From: Parabacteroides sp. AM08-6
GTDB taxonomy: Bacteria > Bacteroidota > Bacteroidia > Bacteroidales > Tannerellaceae
Direction of reading: 5' to 3'
Assembly: GCF_003473295.1 (NCBI RefSeq)
Contig: NZ_QRMP01000001.1
Span: 62,001 to 126,000 of the forward strand
DNA: 64,000 nucleotides
In this document: one piece after another, positions 8,971 through 18,196 of the stretch
How the letters are laid out: the number at the start of each line of letters is the position of its first letter
How positions within the stretch are numbered: the stretch's first letter is position 1
Notes under the pieces: model-generated
What the model was told of the DNA's origin: nothing
The model's database searches: none
The model's input: only the letters and a program-made list of their open reading frames with translations
Made by a program: the position numbers and the translations under genes

Positions 8971-10416
8971 TTATTTGTTTTTTCCAGGTGCAGGATATTT
9001 CTTTGAAGCATCATCAAGTACCAGTATCCAATCTACCATCTCTCCCAGATCAGGAGAGATAAATGTCTTTTCTCCTTTATTGGGATAAGTGCCGGCATGA
9101 GTGGCTTTTCCTGTTCTGGGATTGTACCACCAGGCTTTTATTTTACTGCCACTCAATACGTTCATACGTACCGTGAATTCTCGTCCGACTGGCGCATATA
9201 CCATAGCGTATGAACATTCCTGATCACAAGTTGCGACAAAACGATACCGACCTTCCCCAGGCATAGATGTCGGGACTTTTCCTGTAACAAGAAGCTTATC
9301 TGTTGCAGGTATGCGTGAAAAGAATGGTCGGGATTCTATAAGCAAGCGTCCGTAAACCATTTGTTCTGATCCTTGTTGGTGAATTGCATCATACCAAGGT
9401 AGTAACGGATTATTGATTGGTTTGAATTGCTCAGGATTGTACATTTGCCAAACTGAATGATGCCCGTATGTATGTCCGAAAGCCCCGTTGAATAAATCCC
9501 AATATAGAGCGCGGCGGATATCCGATGCAATGGAATGTCCTCTCCGGTTGGCCTGAAAAGCAATGGGATGATCTTCATACAGCGGTTCGCCGTCTATAAT
9601 GGGCTTAACCGGAGTTCTATTATAGTCTTCTGCAGTTTTTGAATAGCTTGTATACTCTACTTCGTGTCCGTTTTGACGCATATTAAAATCCAACCAGTTT
9701 TCTGTGTGAAAAAATTGGGCGGAACCATGCCCTCCTGTAGGATGAAATGTTCGGAGATGGATTCCTTCATCTCCTTTTCTAAGTCCTTCAGCCATAGCAC
9801 GTATTACTTCTTTTTGATTTTCATTATCTGGATTCCGGTCTCCTCCCAGAATCCAGATAATTTGTGCATTTTTATAACGTCTCCCTAAAAATTCTCCGTA
9901 ACTTCTCGCATTCTGTTTATTGAAAACAGGAGTACCATCATGCCAGTATCTTCCCCATGTGGGAAGGAAGCCGATGTATAGATTTAACTCGTTCGCTTTT
10001 TTTACAACGTAGTCCACATGATCCCAATAATCATTGCCAAAACCTTCTTTTATTAAAGGTTTGGAGGGATCATTATTTTCAAAAGGTAAAAAGCCGTATG
10101 CGTTCGGTTCATTGATTCCGTTCAGTTCGGCCAAAGCGACAGCTTGGATAACAGTGAATCCTTTTCGTGCCCGGTCTTCAAGGTATAAGTCTACCTCTTC
10201 TTTATCTAAGCGGTGGAATAATTCCCAAGCAGTGTCACCTAAATAGAAAAAAGGTGTACCGTCGTTATATTGTAAGAAGCGTTTGTTTTCAGAAATTACA
10301 AGTCGGCTTTTCATAAACTCTTTTTGTTTTTTTGAAAATTTACTTATTTGGGCTTCTATACATCCAACAGATAGAATCAATGCTCCCAATATTAGAATTC
10401 GTTTTCTATTTTTCAT
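8971..10416 (-). CDS. DUF4038 glycoside hydrolase, GH140-like
   Basis: 481 aa exported enzyme. The signal sequence [19 protein letters not shown] may be type II (SVGC before the cleavage point), but the lipobox is weak. The DUF4038 TIM-barrel has [15 protein letters not shown] near residue 57, Asp193 in WILGGDRNP and Glu277 in [10 protein letters not shown]. These are the two acids expected by analogy with the GH140 apiosidase family. The C-terminus (about 390-475, [16 protein letters not shown]) is the short beta-sandwich often named collagen-binding-like (PF12904). Known GH140 acts on apiose in rhamnogalacturonan II, but DUF4038 proteins are diverse and the neighbours here point to an acetylated uronate glycan instead. 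Forty bases follow the propeller gene, in the same operon. Confidence 0.78.
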   Translation of the reverse strand: MKNRKRILILGALILSVGCIEAQISKFSKKQKEFMKSRLVISENKRFLQYNDGTPFFYLGDTAWELFHRLDKEEVDLYLEDRARKGFTVIQAVALAELNGINEPNAYGFLPFENNDPSKPLIKEGFGNDYWDHVDYVVKKANELNLYIGFLPTWGRYWHDGTPVFNKQNARSYGEFLGRRYKNAQIIWILGGDRNPDNENQKEVIRAMAEGLRKGDEGIHLRTFHPTGGHGSAQFFHTENWLDFNMRQNGHEVEYTSYSKTAEDYNRTPVKPIIDGEPLYEDHPIAFQANRRGHSIASDIRRALYWDLFNGAFGHTYGHHSVWQMYNPEQFKPINNPLLPWYDAIHQQGSEQMVYGRLLIESRPFFSRIPATDKLLVTGKVPTSMPGEGRYRFVATCDQECSYAMVYAPVGREFTVRMNVLSGSKIKAWWYNPRTGKATHAGTYPNKGEKTFISPDLGEMVDWILVLDDASKKYPAPGKNK

Positions 10417-10456
10417 ATATGTGCTGATTTAAATGATATGAAACAATATAAGTTTG

Positions 10457-12565
10457 TTACTGTATGGATTGATTGTAATATACCGGAAGATCGAATACGC
10501 TTAACCCTTCTACTGTAAATTCATTTTGTAACTCTCTGTGTTCGTTTGCATCCACAAGTTGCAAGGTGTAAGTTTCTCCTTTTTTTCTATTGTTTATCTT
10601 CTGTAGTCCTAATACGATCCATTCTTTCAGAATCAGTTCTTTTCCGGCTGGTAATTGAGGGTTTTCTGACTCTATGATTCGTATATGTCTTGTCGTCAAA
10701 CAACGTGAATATCCTTGTTCTTTGATTTGTTCTACACTGGGTTCCGCGCTATTTTCTAGGATTAATACTTTTAATCTGGTACTTTTTTCCGGCAGCAGCG
10801 TCGACAGAGTCTTTTTTGAAGATTTGTACCTATCTTTCATTTGTTTTGGCGAAAAAGCGTATGCATATATATGTACTTCTTGTATTTCTCCGTACCAACG
10901 ACGCTCTCCACTCCACTCATCTCCAAAAATAAAAGGTAGGTTTTCCCAATTATTTAGATTGCCCGTTAAGCTTGTACTTTGCATTATTTCTCCATTTAAA
11001 CACCAAAGAAGCATACCGGGGGTATATGAAATAATTAAATGGTAAGGCATATTTTCTTCTACTTTACCAAGCTCGATTTCATTATTTGTTCCGTTTATTC
11101 CATTTTGCGGGGTACGGAAACGTAATATGAGTTTATCTCCTTCTTGTCCAATTGTCCAGTTTCTAGAGCTCCAGTCTTTTGAAGAGGAGGCTATTCGTGC
11201 CGGTCCACTTACTTTGTTTGAAAAAGAAACAAATTGTAATTCCAGAGTTATCTGATTCTGTTTTTTTGCAGAAACAGTCATGGCATCTAATGTTTCTTGG
11301 TCGTTCGTTTGGAAAGATCCGCCGGCCAGACGCATGCGTCCATTTTTTCCCAAATGCGCTAAACCGTACGGAACCAGACGGCAAGACCGTAAAAACTCTC
11401 CCTTTGAATTTATAATTCGACTATCAGCTGCATCATTTATCCATGTAAAAATTTCTCCTTTTTTATTTATAGGAAGTTTGTCAAACATTTCTTTAGAAAT
11501 ACCTTTGTATGTATTGGCAGGGGCTGAGGTAAAACCTTGGGTCATTAATTTTTCATGACGTTTACGATTTAATTTTGCGGCTTTGTGCGAAGCCCGGTCG
11601 TCGTAAACATGAATGTCTATAAATCCGGCCATGTCACTGATTTTTACGGCTTTTTCAGTGTCGAAGCGGAAATCTGTAGCATATAATGTACATAGCCAAG
11701 ATTCTCTCCCTTTGTTTATTATTGTATTATCTCCTTCTGTACGGGTAACGAACCAGTTCATGTCGTTGGATGAGCCATAATGGTACAATCCGCCGGCTCC
11801 GGCTTCTCCTCTGGCGCTTCCATCGGAACGCACGGCATGTCGGTTTGCGTGGTAAACCCATTTGCTATCGGCAGACACATGGGGATGGCAACCTGCTGTC
11901 ATTAAAATGCTTTTCCCTTTGTTTGGCCCTTCAAACCAATATGTATAAACTGCTCCACTTTTCCGATAAGCAGCAAATTGACCATTTGGGGCTGTAAAAA
12001 TAAATCCTTCATATCCTTCTTCTGGAATGTTTCCGACTATCTGTTGTGGTTCTGTTATTTCTCCTTTATCATTGATCTTTATTTTACAAACACACGTTTT
12101 TTCATGTACAGAAAAGTATAGTGTTTTTTCCTTTTTATCAGTAGAATCCTCTCCCCATGAAGGGAAATAACCATGGGCAATCCGTATGGGTTCTACCGGT
12201 AAATCGCCATCTACCCTTGCAATATAAATATCCCAATTACCGAAATCAGCGTAATTATTTCCTCCGCTACCTGCGTCTTTTCCTGATAAACTACGTGCGA
12301 ATGCAACCCATTTACCATCAAATGATATTTGGCTTGTTATATCACCTCCATAAGGTCCTTTTTTTGTAATGAGGCGTTCTGTTGCATGAATTTCATCGAA
12401 TGTCATACCGGGAGCTATTTCCGCACGGCATAATTCTCTGTTATAATTTTCTCCTCTACTATAAGTTACGAAGCCATGAGGCAGTGTTATGTCTTCGATT
12501 GTTTGAGCGACACATCCCCAAATGAAAAAAAATGGAGAAAAAAGAATTGCGATTAATCTTTTCAT
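10457..12565 (-). CDS. Secreted beta-propeller plus LamG-like protein
   Basis: 702 aa. The signal peptide MKRLIAILFSPFFFIWGC could be a lipoprotein signal (IWGC). Residues about 30-330 contain TolB/WD40-like beta-propeller blades: ITSQISFDGKWVAFAR, GYFPSWGED, IFTAPNGQFAAYR and HPHVSADSKWVYHAN each give the (P/S)xG/DSKW-type turn. Residues about 450-600 form a concanavalin-like LamG jelly roll (ITLELQFVSFSNK, MPYHLIISYTPGMLLWCLNG, GEIQEVHIYAYAFSPKQM). No catalytic residues are evident. I infer glycan binding or scaffolding for the enzymes encoded on either side (26 and 40 bp spacings). It is not a SusD-type protein. A lyase fold with a propeller (as in oligogalacturonate lyases) was considered, but no supporting motif was seen. 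Confidence 0.65.
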   Translation of the reverse strand: MKRLIAILFSPFFFIWGCVAQTIEDITLPHGFVTYSRGENYNRELCRAEIAPGMTFDEIHATERLITKKGPYGGDITSQISFDGKWVAFARSLSGKDAGSGGNNYADFGNWDIYIARVDGDLPVEPIRIAHGYFPSWGEDSTDKKEKTLYFSVHEKTCVCKIKINDKGEITEPQQIVGNIPEEGYEGFIFTAPNGQFAAYRKSGAVYTYWFEGPNKGKSILMTAGCHPHVSADSKWVYHANRHAVRSDGSARGEAGAGGLYHYGSSNDMNWFVTRTEGDNTIINKGRESWLCTLYATDFRFDTEKAVKISDMAGFIDIHVYDDRASHKAAKLNRKRHEKLMTQGFTSAPANTYKGISKEMFDKLPINKKGEIFTWINDAADSRIINSKGEFLRSCRLVPYGLAHLGKNGRMRLAGGSFQTNDQETLDAMTVSAKKQNQITLELQFVSFSNKVSGPARIASSSKDWSSRNWTIGQEGDKLILRFRTPQNGINGTNNEIELGKVEENMPYHLIISYTPGMLLWCLNGEIMQSTSLTGNLNNWENLPFIFGDEWSGERRWYGEIQEVHIYAYAFSPKQMKDRYKSSKKTLSTLLPEKSTRLKVLILENSAEPSVEQIKEQGYSRCLTTRHIRIIESENPQLPAGKELILKEWIVLGLQKINNRKKGETYTLQLVDANEHRELQNEFTVEGLSVFDLPVYYNQSIQ

Positions 12566-12591
12566 GATATTTTATTTAAATTTTATGTTTT

Positions 12592-13587
12592 TCATTTTAA
12601 AGGGACAGTTGGATTCCAGCTGTTGGCTTCTGTAAATTCGCGTGCGGTGAAACACCATACAAAAACTTTTTTCTGTTTCAAAAAATCTTTATCTTGTTTA
12701 CTTCGGCGGTACACATTAATGCGTGCTGGTGTTGCTCCCGAACCCCGGACCCCAATAACATCTATCGGCATTTTTAATTGAACAGCCAAATGGGATGCAA
12801 TGCCTGCATTTTGAGCGAATAAGTCCCCCCCTATGTCAAAAACAAGAGTGTGGCTATCTCCCAAAAGCAAAACTGGGCTTGTTTTGTCTTTTGTATCATT
12901 CCCTGATACTATATATACGAGTCGGTTTTCATTGGCAGGCATGTTTTGTGCTATTTTATACAAGTCGCCGATTATAGTAATATTACCGGAGCTAACAGTG
13001 TATTGTTTATTTCCTTTTAATTTGATATGTTCGGCTATTTTCCCGGCAACAAACATACATCCTTCTCCTGATAAATGGGAGTCTCCCAAACAGAATAAAG
13101 GTTCTTGGAATTGATTGCGTCCTTTTATCAAATCATCTGTCAAATCAAGAACTTCTACTCCTTTTGTTCGTAATAATTGATAAAAATCCTGTAATGTTCT
13201 ATCGTAGCGTTTCACTTCAAGATTTTCTCCGGCCAGTTTGTCGGGATAAATAACTGCTTTGGGAGGAATTGGAACAAATAACAAATCAATGTTTTCTTTT
13301 TTCAGAACTTCCTGATAGGCCAGTATAGTTTTCAAAGGGTCCCTTTGTTCCGGGTTTTGGGCTTGGGAAACTTGTTGGGCTTTTTCTCCCCAAAATACTC
13401 CTGCACTCAAATGTCGTAATTCACTTTTCAAGAAACACCAATGTTCTTTCCCGTTTACAACAGTGGTAGTGCTTTGGGCTCCTTTTCTGCAGATTGATTC
13501 AAATGTTGTGCTTTGAGCATGTGTGTTACATATGCTCATTAAGAATAAGCACAAAGTACATCCCAATAGAAATTTTACTGTTTTCAT
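12592..13587 (-). CDS. AlgX/AlgJ-like SGNH O-acetyltransferase, secreted
   Basis: 331 aa. The signal peptide ends near NTHAQ (residue 25). The fold is the AlgX/AlgJ SGNH domain, which moves acetyl groups onto exported polysaccharide in the periplasm. LLLGDSHTLVF carries the nucleophile Ser245. CLGDSHLSGEG (Asp169, His171) takes the place of the Asp-x-His pair that is usually written DTHWT, so the tryptophan is missing. FVPIPPKAVIYPDKL and VFVWCFTAREFTE also match AlgJ/X. It has no C-terminal carbohydrate-binding module, unlike Pseudomonas AlgX. It is separated by 134 bp from the membrane-anchored paralogue upstream, so the two may have different roles (transfer versus binding). Acceptor glycan unknown. 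Confidence 0.75.
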   Translation of the reverse strand: MKTVKFLLGCTLCLFLMSICNTHAQSTTFESICRKGAQSTTTVVNGKEHWCFLKSELRHLSAGVFWGEKAQQVSQAQNPEQRDPLKTILAYQEVLKKENIDLLFVPIPPKAVIYPDKLAGENLEVKRYDRTLQDFYQLLRTKGVEVLDLTDDLIKGRNQFQEPLFCLGDSHLSGEGCMFVAGKIAEHIKLKGNKQYTVSSGNITIIGDLYKIAQNMPANENRLVYIVSGNDTKDKTSPVLLLGDSHTLVFDIGGDLFAQNAGIASHLAVQLKMPIDVIGVRGSGATPARINVYRRSKQDKDFLKQKKVFVWCFTAREFTEANSWNPTVPLK

Positions 13588-13721
13588 ATAGATTTATTTT
13601 ATTGAATAGCGATTATTATTTATTGGATCATTGCAGAATTTTCAATACCGGGTAATCTTTGCCCAAAAGAACGGACAGAAATAGTCTGCAATTATATATT
13701 TATATTTTGTACATGGCTTAT

Positions 13722-15362
13722 TTATTTGACTTTAACCAATGTACCCCAAAGAGGTACTTCCAATAACAAGTCCGGATTATCCAATTCGTTTCTATTGTAA
13801 GCTCCTTCTATTGTTTCGTGTAATTCCCAGCTCTCCAGTTGTATAACGATGACATCTCCGCTTTTTAAAGAGGCGGCAGGAGTGAGCTTTCGTCCTTTCA
13901 TTGCTTGCATGTAAACAAATGCTTCTTTTCCCAGCAGCTGTTTTTTCTGGTCTGTGAGATTAGTTAAATGCAATGCTATAACATGATCTTCATATATAAC
14001 CTTGTCTGGCTGCGGAGCTGCGGAATGTTCCGCAACTGTTGCTTCTACAAGGATTGTTTCATTTCCTGTAAGAGTTAAGAAAGAAGAGGTTTGTACAGGT
14101 TCGACGGTAGCCATGTCTAAAAGTGTCCAATTCCCTTGTGTGAGTTCACGCATGGCAAACTCCCATATTACGACTTTTTTACCCGCCAACCGGTCCCGTC
14201 CTCCTTTTTGCTCTGCCTCTAATATTTTCCGAGTTGCAATACTAGCTTCGTCATTGCGGCGAATGACGTCTATCGGTTGCTGTAAAAAATAAGATAGATG
14301 CTCTGCTAATCCTGCAACTTTGCCCCAACCCATACCTTCCAGTGAATATATGTTGCTGAAACTGTCTCCTAAAAACAATATATCTGCATTTTTAGATGGT
14401 TGCCAGAACTCACCATTACTATTAAGAATGGAATGAACGGTAACTTTCTCGGGCGGAAAAGATGAAAAAGTTTTTTTTAATTCCAACATTGTATATATAT
14501 CTCCGTTCTGTATAATATCAGCTGTTTTTTTCTGATAAGGATAAGTCCCTTTTTCTATGGAAACCGTATTTGTTAGAAAGTCGGAGAGGGCCTCTGCTGT
14601 TTTTTCCATAGCTTCGGGAGTCCAGTGGGTATCAGTTTTAAGGAAAATATCCTTACCGCTTTTTTTCATTGAGTGAAGAATTGTAGTCGGATCAAAAATA
14701 GAGACACCTTCTTCTTTCAACTCTGTGATGAACCGGGTATATCCTTGATTTTGCAAGATTTCTGATTGCGAGTATGTAGTGTTTAATTTTTCCGGATATA
14801 AAACTGGTTTCACAGGTATGGGCATGATAACCAGTTCGATTCCCTGATTTTTAAGTTGACGGGAGAAGTCGATAATGCATTCCGACGGACTAATCGTATT
14901 TCCTTGGAAAAGGTTGTTTTGGATTGGAATATTACCGTTTGTAAGATAGAAAATATCTTTGTCATAAAACATCCAACCGTCTTTAGCGATAATGGCTTTT
15001 TCATTTCCTGTATGAAATATTTCAGTTAAAACAGATTGGAATAATACGGAACTATAATTTTGTAAAAAAGAAATGTCTTCCATTTTATCTTCCCATTCGG
15101 ATTTAAAACGAATACAATAGTTGTTGTAACTTAATAATTTATTTAAGAAAGATGAAGTCTTTTCGATTTCTTGACTTGGCAAGAAGTTGAAATATTCCTT
15201 TTTAAAAGGAGAATTCCAAAATAATTGAATGAATGGAACTCCTGCCAAAACAATAATAAAAGACCATACGGCTATACGAGCCAAAGGCAAACTCATTTTT
15301 GTATCGTTAATCTCTTCATTCGCTTCGATCTCTCTACTCAATGTGTATTTTTCTCTTTTCAT
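13722..15362 (-). CDS. AlgJ/AlgX-like SGNH O-acetyltransferase, membrane-anchored
   Basis: 546 aa. One transmembrane anchor at about 29-49 (RIAVWSFIIVLAGVPFIQLF) puts the catalytic domain in the periplasm. Triad: Asp244 and His246 in LKTDTHWTPEAM, Ser334 in LFLGDSFSNIY. KDGWMFY at 128-133 and VVIWEFAMRELTQGNW near 400 are typical of AlgJ/AlgX. The last 130 residues form an extra beta-rich domain (SSFLTLTGNETILVEATVAE), perhaps a glycan-binding module. The gene begins 15 bp after the MBOAT gene, the arrangement of algI-algJ in alginate acetylation. In that system AlgI passes acetyl across the membrane to an AlgJ/X enzyme. The role here is inferred by analogy; the glycan is not identified. Confidence 0.82.
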   Translation of the reverse strand: MKREKYTLSREIEANEEINDTKMSLPLARIAVWSFIIVLAGVPFIQLFWNSPFKKEYFNFLPSQEIEKTSSFLNKLLSYNNYCIRFKSEWEDKMEDISFLQNYSSVLFQSVLTEIFHTGNEKAIIAKDGWMFYDKDIFYLTNGNIPIQNNLFQGNTISPSECIIDFSRQLKNQGIELVIMPIPVKPVLYPEKLNTTYSQSEILQNQGYTRFITELKEEGVSIFDPTTILHSMKKSGKDIFLKTDTHWTPEAMEKTAEALSDFLTNTVSIEKGTYPYQKKTADIIQNGDIYTMLELKKTFSSFPPEKVTVHSILNSNGEFWQPSKNADILFLGDSFSNIYSLEGMGWGKVAGLAEHLSYFLQQPIDVIRRNDEASIATRKILEAEQKGGRDRLAGKKVVIWEFAMRELTQGNWTLLDMATVEPVQTSSFLTLTGNETILVEATVAEHSAAPQPDKVIYEDHVIALHLTNLTDQKKQLLGKEAFVYMQAMKGRKLTPAASLKSGDVIVIQLESWELHETIEGAYNRNELDNPDLLLEVPLWGTLVKVK

Positions 15363-15377
15363 AAATATTATAGGATA

Positions 15378-16829
15378 TTAGAATATAAAGTAGATAAACG
15401 GATTGTACGATTGGGCCATTAGAGCTATGACAGCTAAAATGAACAATAACAATAAGCAGGACCATTTCAGTTTGCCCATCACACGAGTCCATTCCCAGGC
15501 AGAAGGAGCAATGGCCACAATGAATCCGGCAAGAATGAAACAGAATATATGAAATGGGGTCGAAATCATAACACTCACCAAGGCCGCTGAAGGATTATCA
15601 ATACCAATTCCGAATAATGAACCGATATAGGTTATAGCACTGTTCAGGGTTGGCGCACGAAAGAAAACCCATGCTATTAATACGATTAAATATGTGTATG
15701 TCCAGTAAAGCCACCCCAAAGTTTTACTTCGGTTTTTAAGACCGATATATCGTTCCACGGCTAAAGCAATACCATGAATCGCTCCCCATATCACAAAGTT
15801 CCAAGATGAACCGTGCCATAATCCGCCCAATAACATGACTAACATCAAATTTATGTACGTACGGCTTGCTCCTTTTCTGTTCCCACCTAATGGGATATAC
15901 AAATAATCGCGTAACCAAGACGAAAGGGATATGTGCCAACGTTTCCAAAATTCCGTGATTGACAATGAACGATAAGGATAATCAAAATTCTTAGGAAAAA
16001 CGAAACCCAGCATCAATCCCAATCCTATTGCCATATTTGAATAGCCGGCAAAGTCGAATAATATTTGAAATGAATATGCAATTATCCCGATCCACGCATC
16101 CAACAGTGTTCGGCCGGGAGTGTCGAATGCCAAATCCGCCATTTTTCCACAAGGATTGGCTAATAATACTTTTTGCCCCATTCCCAAAATAAAGAATGCA
16201 ATGCCTCGCGCAAATTTTTCATATGAATAAATTCGCGAAGTTAATTGGTCTGCGACTTCTTGGTAGCGTATAATCGGTCCTGCTACCAATTGGGGAAACA
16301 TAGATACATAACAAGCAAAATTTATAAAAGATGTAGTCCCTTTAGCATCACCACGGTACACATCTATTGCGTAGCTCATGGATTGAAACGTATAAAAACT
16401 TATCCCTAAAGGTAAGATGATATGTAAAGAAGGTAATAAAAAAGAGTCGGAAGTGAAAATCATTTGCATCATCATATTCCAGTTCTCAATGCCGAAATTA
16501 CCGTATTTAAAAAATGCCAATAATGAAAGATTGGCTAGTATGGAGCATGTAAGAGCTGCCTTTTGCTGATAAGTACGTTTTCCTCCTCTTTCTAATAATG
16601 GAATATTATCTTTTGAAATATGTGGATACCCGATTAAAACAAGTCCGCAAATATAATCTATACAGGTTGACAGGAATAGCAGTACTACAAATAATGGATT
16701 TGTCCAGCCGTAAAAAATGTAGCTGAATAGTGTCAATATCCATGCCCTTGATTTACCTTTTACTAAATAGTAGACTGAAAGTGCAATAGGTAAAAAACAA
16801 AACAAGAAAATATAACTGCTGAATACCAT
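15378..16829 (-). CDS. AlgI-type MBOAT O-acyltransferase
   Basis: 483 aa polytopic inner-membrane protein, MBOAT family, AlgI/DltB/PatA type. It imports acetyl groups from the cytoplasm for transfer to an extracytoplasmic polymer. The hallmark ITEFWKRWHISLSSWLRDYLY has His299, followed by YIPLGG and GGLWHGSSWNFVIWG with the invariant His339. The start MVFSSYIFLFCFLPI is the family's standard N-terminus. It is followed after 15 bp by an AlgJ-like partner and preceded by 33 bp from the regulator. Family assignment is strong. Whether the acceptor is a capsule, exopolysaccharide or another surface glycan is not shown, and no polysaccharide synthase is in the window. Confidence 0.93.
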   Translation of the reverse strand: MVFSSYIFLFCFLPIALSVYYLVKGKSRAWILTLFSYIFYGWTNPLFVVLLFLSTCIDYICGLVLIGYPHISKDNIPLLERGGKRTYQQKAALTCSILANLSLLAFFKYGNFGIENWNMMMQMIFTSDSFLLPSLHIILPLGISFYTFQSMSYAIDVYRGDAKGTTSFINFACYVSMFPQLVAGPIIRYQEVADQLTSRIYSYEKFARGIAFFILGMGQKVLLANPCGKMADLAFDTPGRTLLDAWIGIIAYSFQILFDFAGYSNMAIGLGLMLGFVFPKNFDYPYRSLSITEFWKRWHISLSSWLRDYLYIPLGGNRKGASRTYINLMLVMLLGGLWHGSSWNFVIWGAIHGIALAVERYIGLKNRSKTLGWLYWTYTYLIVLIAWVFFRAPTLNSAITYIGSLFGIGIDNPSAALVSVMISTPFHIFCFILAGFIVAIAPSAWEWTRVMGKLKWSCLLLLFILAVIALMAQSYNPFIYFIF

Positions 16830-16862
16830 GCTCTTATTTTATTAAAATTTTAGTTTTTCTTT

Positions 16863-17867
16863 TTACAAACTTCCTCGATCCATTAGTCGCCATTTATTGG
16901 CGATTCTTACCGTTTTTTTATCACGTATCAAAGATGCCGCCAATCGGCCCATTTCTTCAAAATCAGTACTTAGAGTAGTAATTCCGCCGACCAGAACTTC
17001 TTTCAGAGGTGTATCATCCAAACTCATTATGCCGATTTCTTCTCTGATTTTCAAACTTTTAGCGTAGATGCTTTTTATAATGGCAGCTAAGTCTCTCTCC
17101 GAAACAGCCAAATAACAGTGTCCTTTTTGTATTTGCTCCGTGTCAAAATTTGGTTCTACAAATACCGGTACCCGAAATTCTCCCGAGAATCGGTAAGCTC
17201 CGGCAAAAAAACTGCTCGGCATGTACTGAAACTTGTCATTGTAAATAATATGTAATGCTTCATATTTGCGAAGTTTATCAACGATGCTTTTTAAACCTTC
17301 ATATGAATCGGATATAAAATTTTGATATACCGCAGCACAATTCCGTGAATATCCATCAGGATATGCATCGAGCAACAACAATGAGCTTGCTGGTATTTTA
17401 TCCAAGGTTGCTGATACGTCACAATCAAAGTGTGGCATTAGTACGTAATGATTATATTTGCCTTTTGCATTTGTTACCATCGTATCAAAAAGTCTCGGAT
17501 TATAATAATGGAAAGCTATGTCTAACTCATACCCCTCTCCTAGATTGTCAACCAAAGAGCGATATAAGGTTTCCTTATATTGATTCATTGCATCAAATAG
17601 AATAAACACACGGCAAGAGTCCATTGTACGGCATCGATTAACAAAAAAGCCTTTTCCAGGAATGGATACTATGATGCCTTTTTTTTGTAAAATTTTATAA
17701 GTTGTTATGATGCTGTCACGAGATATTCCATACGTTTTGCTTGCTTTATTTACGGAAAGTAACTTTTCTCCAACCTGTAATTGTTTAGTATGTATGGCCT
17801 CTATTATATGTTCGACCAATTGGTTGTATATTGTTTCCTGAGAATGAGTATTTAATATGAATTTCAT
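16863..17867 (-). CDS. GntR-family regulator with LacI-type ligand domain
   Basis: 334 aa. Residues 1-72 are a GntR winged helix: ETIYNQLVEHIIEAIHTKQL, GEKLLSVNKASKTYGISRDS as recognition region, KGIIVSIPGKGFFV as wing. Residues 80-330 resemble a periplasmic-binding-protein/LacI sugar sensor (VFILFDAMNQYKETLYRSLV, LAVSERDLAAIIKSIYAKSL, IGIMSLDDTPLKEVLVGGIT). It is the first gene of the leftward glycan run, 33 bp before the MBOAT gene. It therefore probably controls its own operon in response to a sugar. Three CTGTTATG copies and a TGTAC/GTACA palindrome lie in its leader. Such GntR-LacI hybrids occur in Bacteroidota sugar loci. Direction of control (repressor or activator) is unknown. Confidence 0.85.
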   Translation of the reverse strand: MKFILNTHSQETIYNQLVEHIIEAIHTKQLQVGEKLLSVNKASKTYGISRDSIITTYKILQKKGIIVSIPGKGFFVNRCRTMDSCRVFILFDAMNQYKETLYRSLVDNLGEGYELDIAFHYYNPRLFDTMVTNAKGKYNHYVLMPHFDCDVSATLDKIPASSLLLLDAYPDGYSRNCAAVYQNFISDSYEGLKSIVDKLRKYEALHIIYNDKFQYMPSSFFAGAYRFSGEFRVPVFVEPNFDTEQIQKGHCYLAVSERDLAAIIKSIYAKSLKIREEIGIMSLDDTPLKEVLVGGITTLSTDFEEMGRLAASLIRDKKTVRIANKWRLMDRGSL

Positions 17868-17891
17868 GTTTTAATTGTTGTTTTGTATGGT

Positions 17892-17933
17892 CTGTTATGT
17901 TTATCTGTTATGTACTGTTATGGTACAAATATA
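17892..17933 (-). promoter_or_regulatory. Promoter and candidate operator of the glycan operon
   Basis: Leftward TATATTTG (17933-17926) fits the -7 consensus; no good -33 is visible. Just downstream are three copies of CTGTTATG (plus-strand 17892-17899, 17905-17912, 17915-17922). The last is enclosed by the inverted pair TGTAC (17911-17915) / GTACA (17923-17927). Their position over the expected transcription start suggests autoregulation by the GntR-type protein. Confidence 0.5.
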
Positions 17934-18095
17934 GTATATAGATCAATATGGATATTTGGAATAACATAAATTAACCAATATAGAGCTGTAGCCTTTGTTT
18001 TTGTGGATGAGAGTTCATTTTTCTATTGAGCTTTGGGGCAACGTTTTATATATGGGTGGTGTAAAGTACTATATAATCACTTTTGCTTAGTTTTA
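17934..18095. other. Intergenic region, nothing recognised
   Basis: AT-rich sequence between the operon promoter and the riboswitch remnant. No ORF, hairpin with T-run or repeat that I can support. Confidence 0.5.
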
Positions 18096-18196
18096 TCTGG
18101 CAGGTTTCCTGACTTACCCTGTTAGAAGCGACTTCCTCATCCGATTTATGGACAGTGGTATGAAGAATTTACACATATATAGGGCACAGTACATGA
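18096..18196 (-). ncRNA. Decayed cobalamin riboswitch (leftward)
   Basis: The reverse complement of 18096-18115 is AAGTCAGGAAACCTGCCAGA, the B12 box that ends cobalamin riboswitches. Further upstream on that strand are the equivalents of the GGAAGg segment (CTTCCTCATC on the plus strand), the CCACTGT block (GACAGTGG, 18151-18158) and TGTAAAT. The expected CCCGC...ACTGT core is only recognisable as AGGGCACAGT, and the GAATCCGGTGAAAATCCGG-type 5' arm is missing. No btuB-like gene follows; the next leftward gene is the GntR-type regulator 230 bp away. I read it as a relic of a lost B12 transporter locus. Confidence 0.6.
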
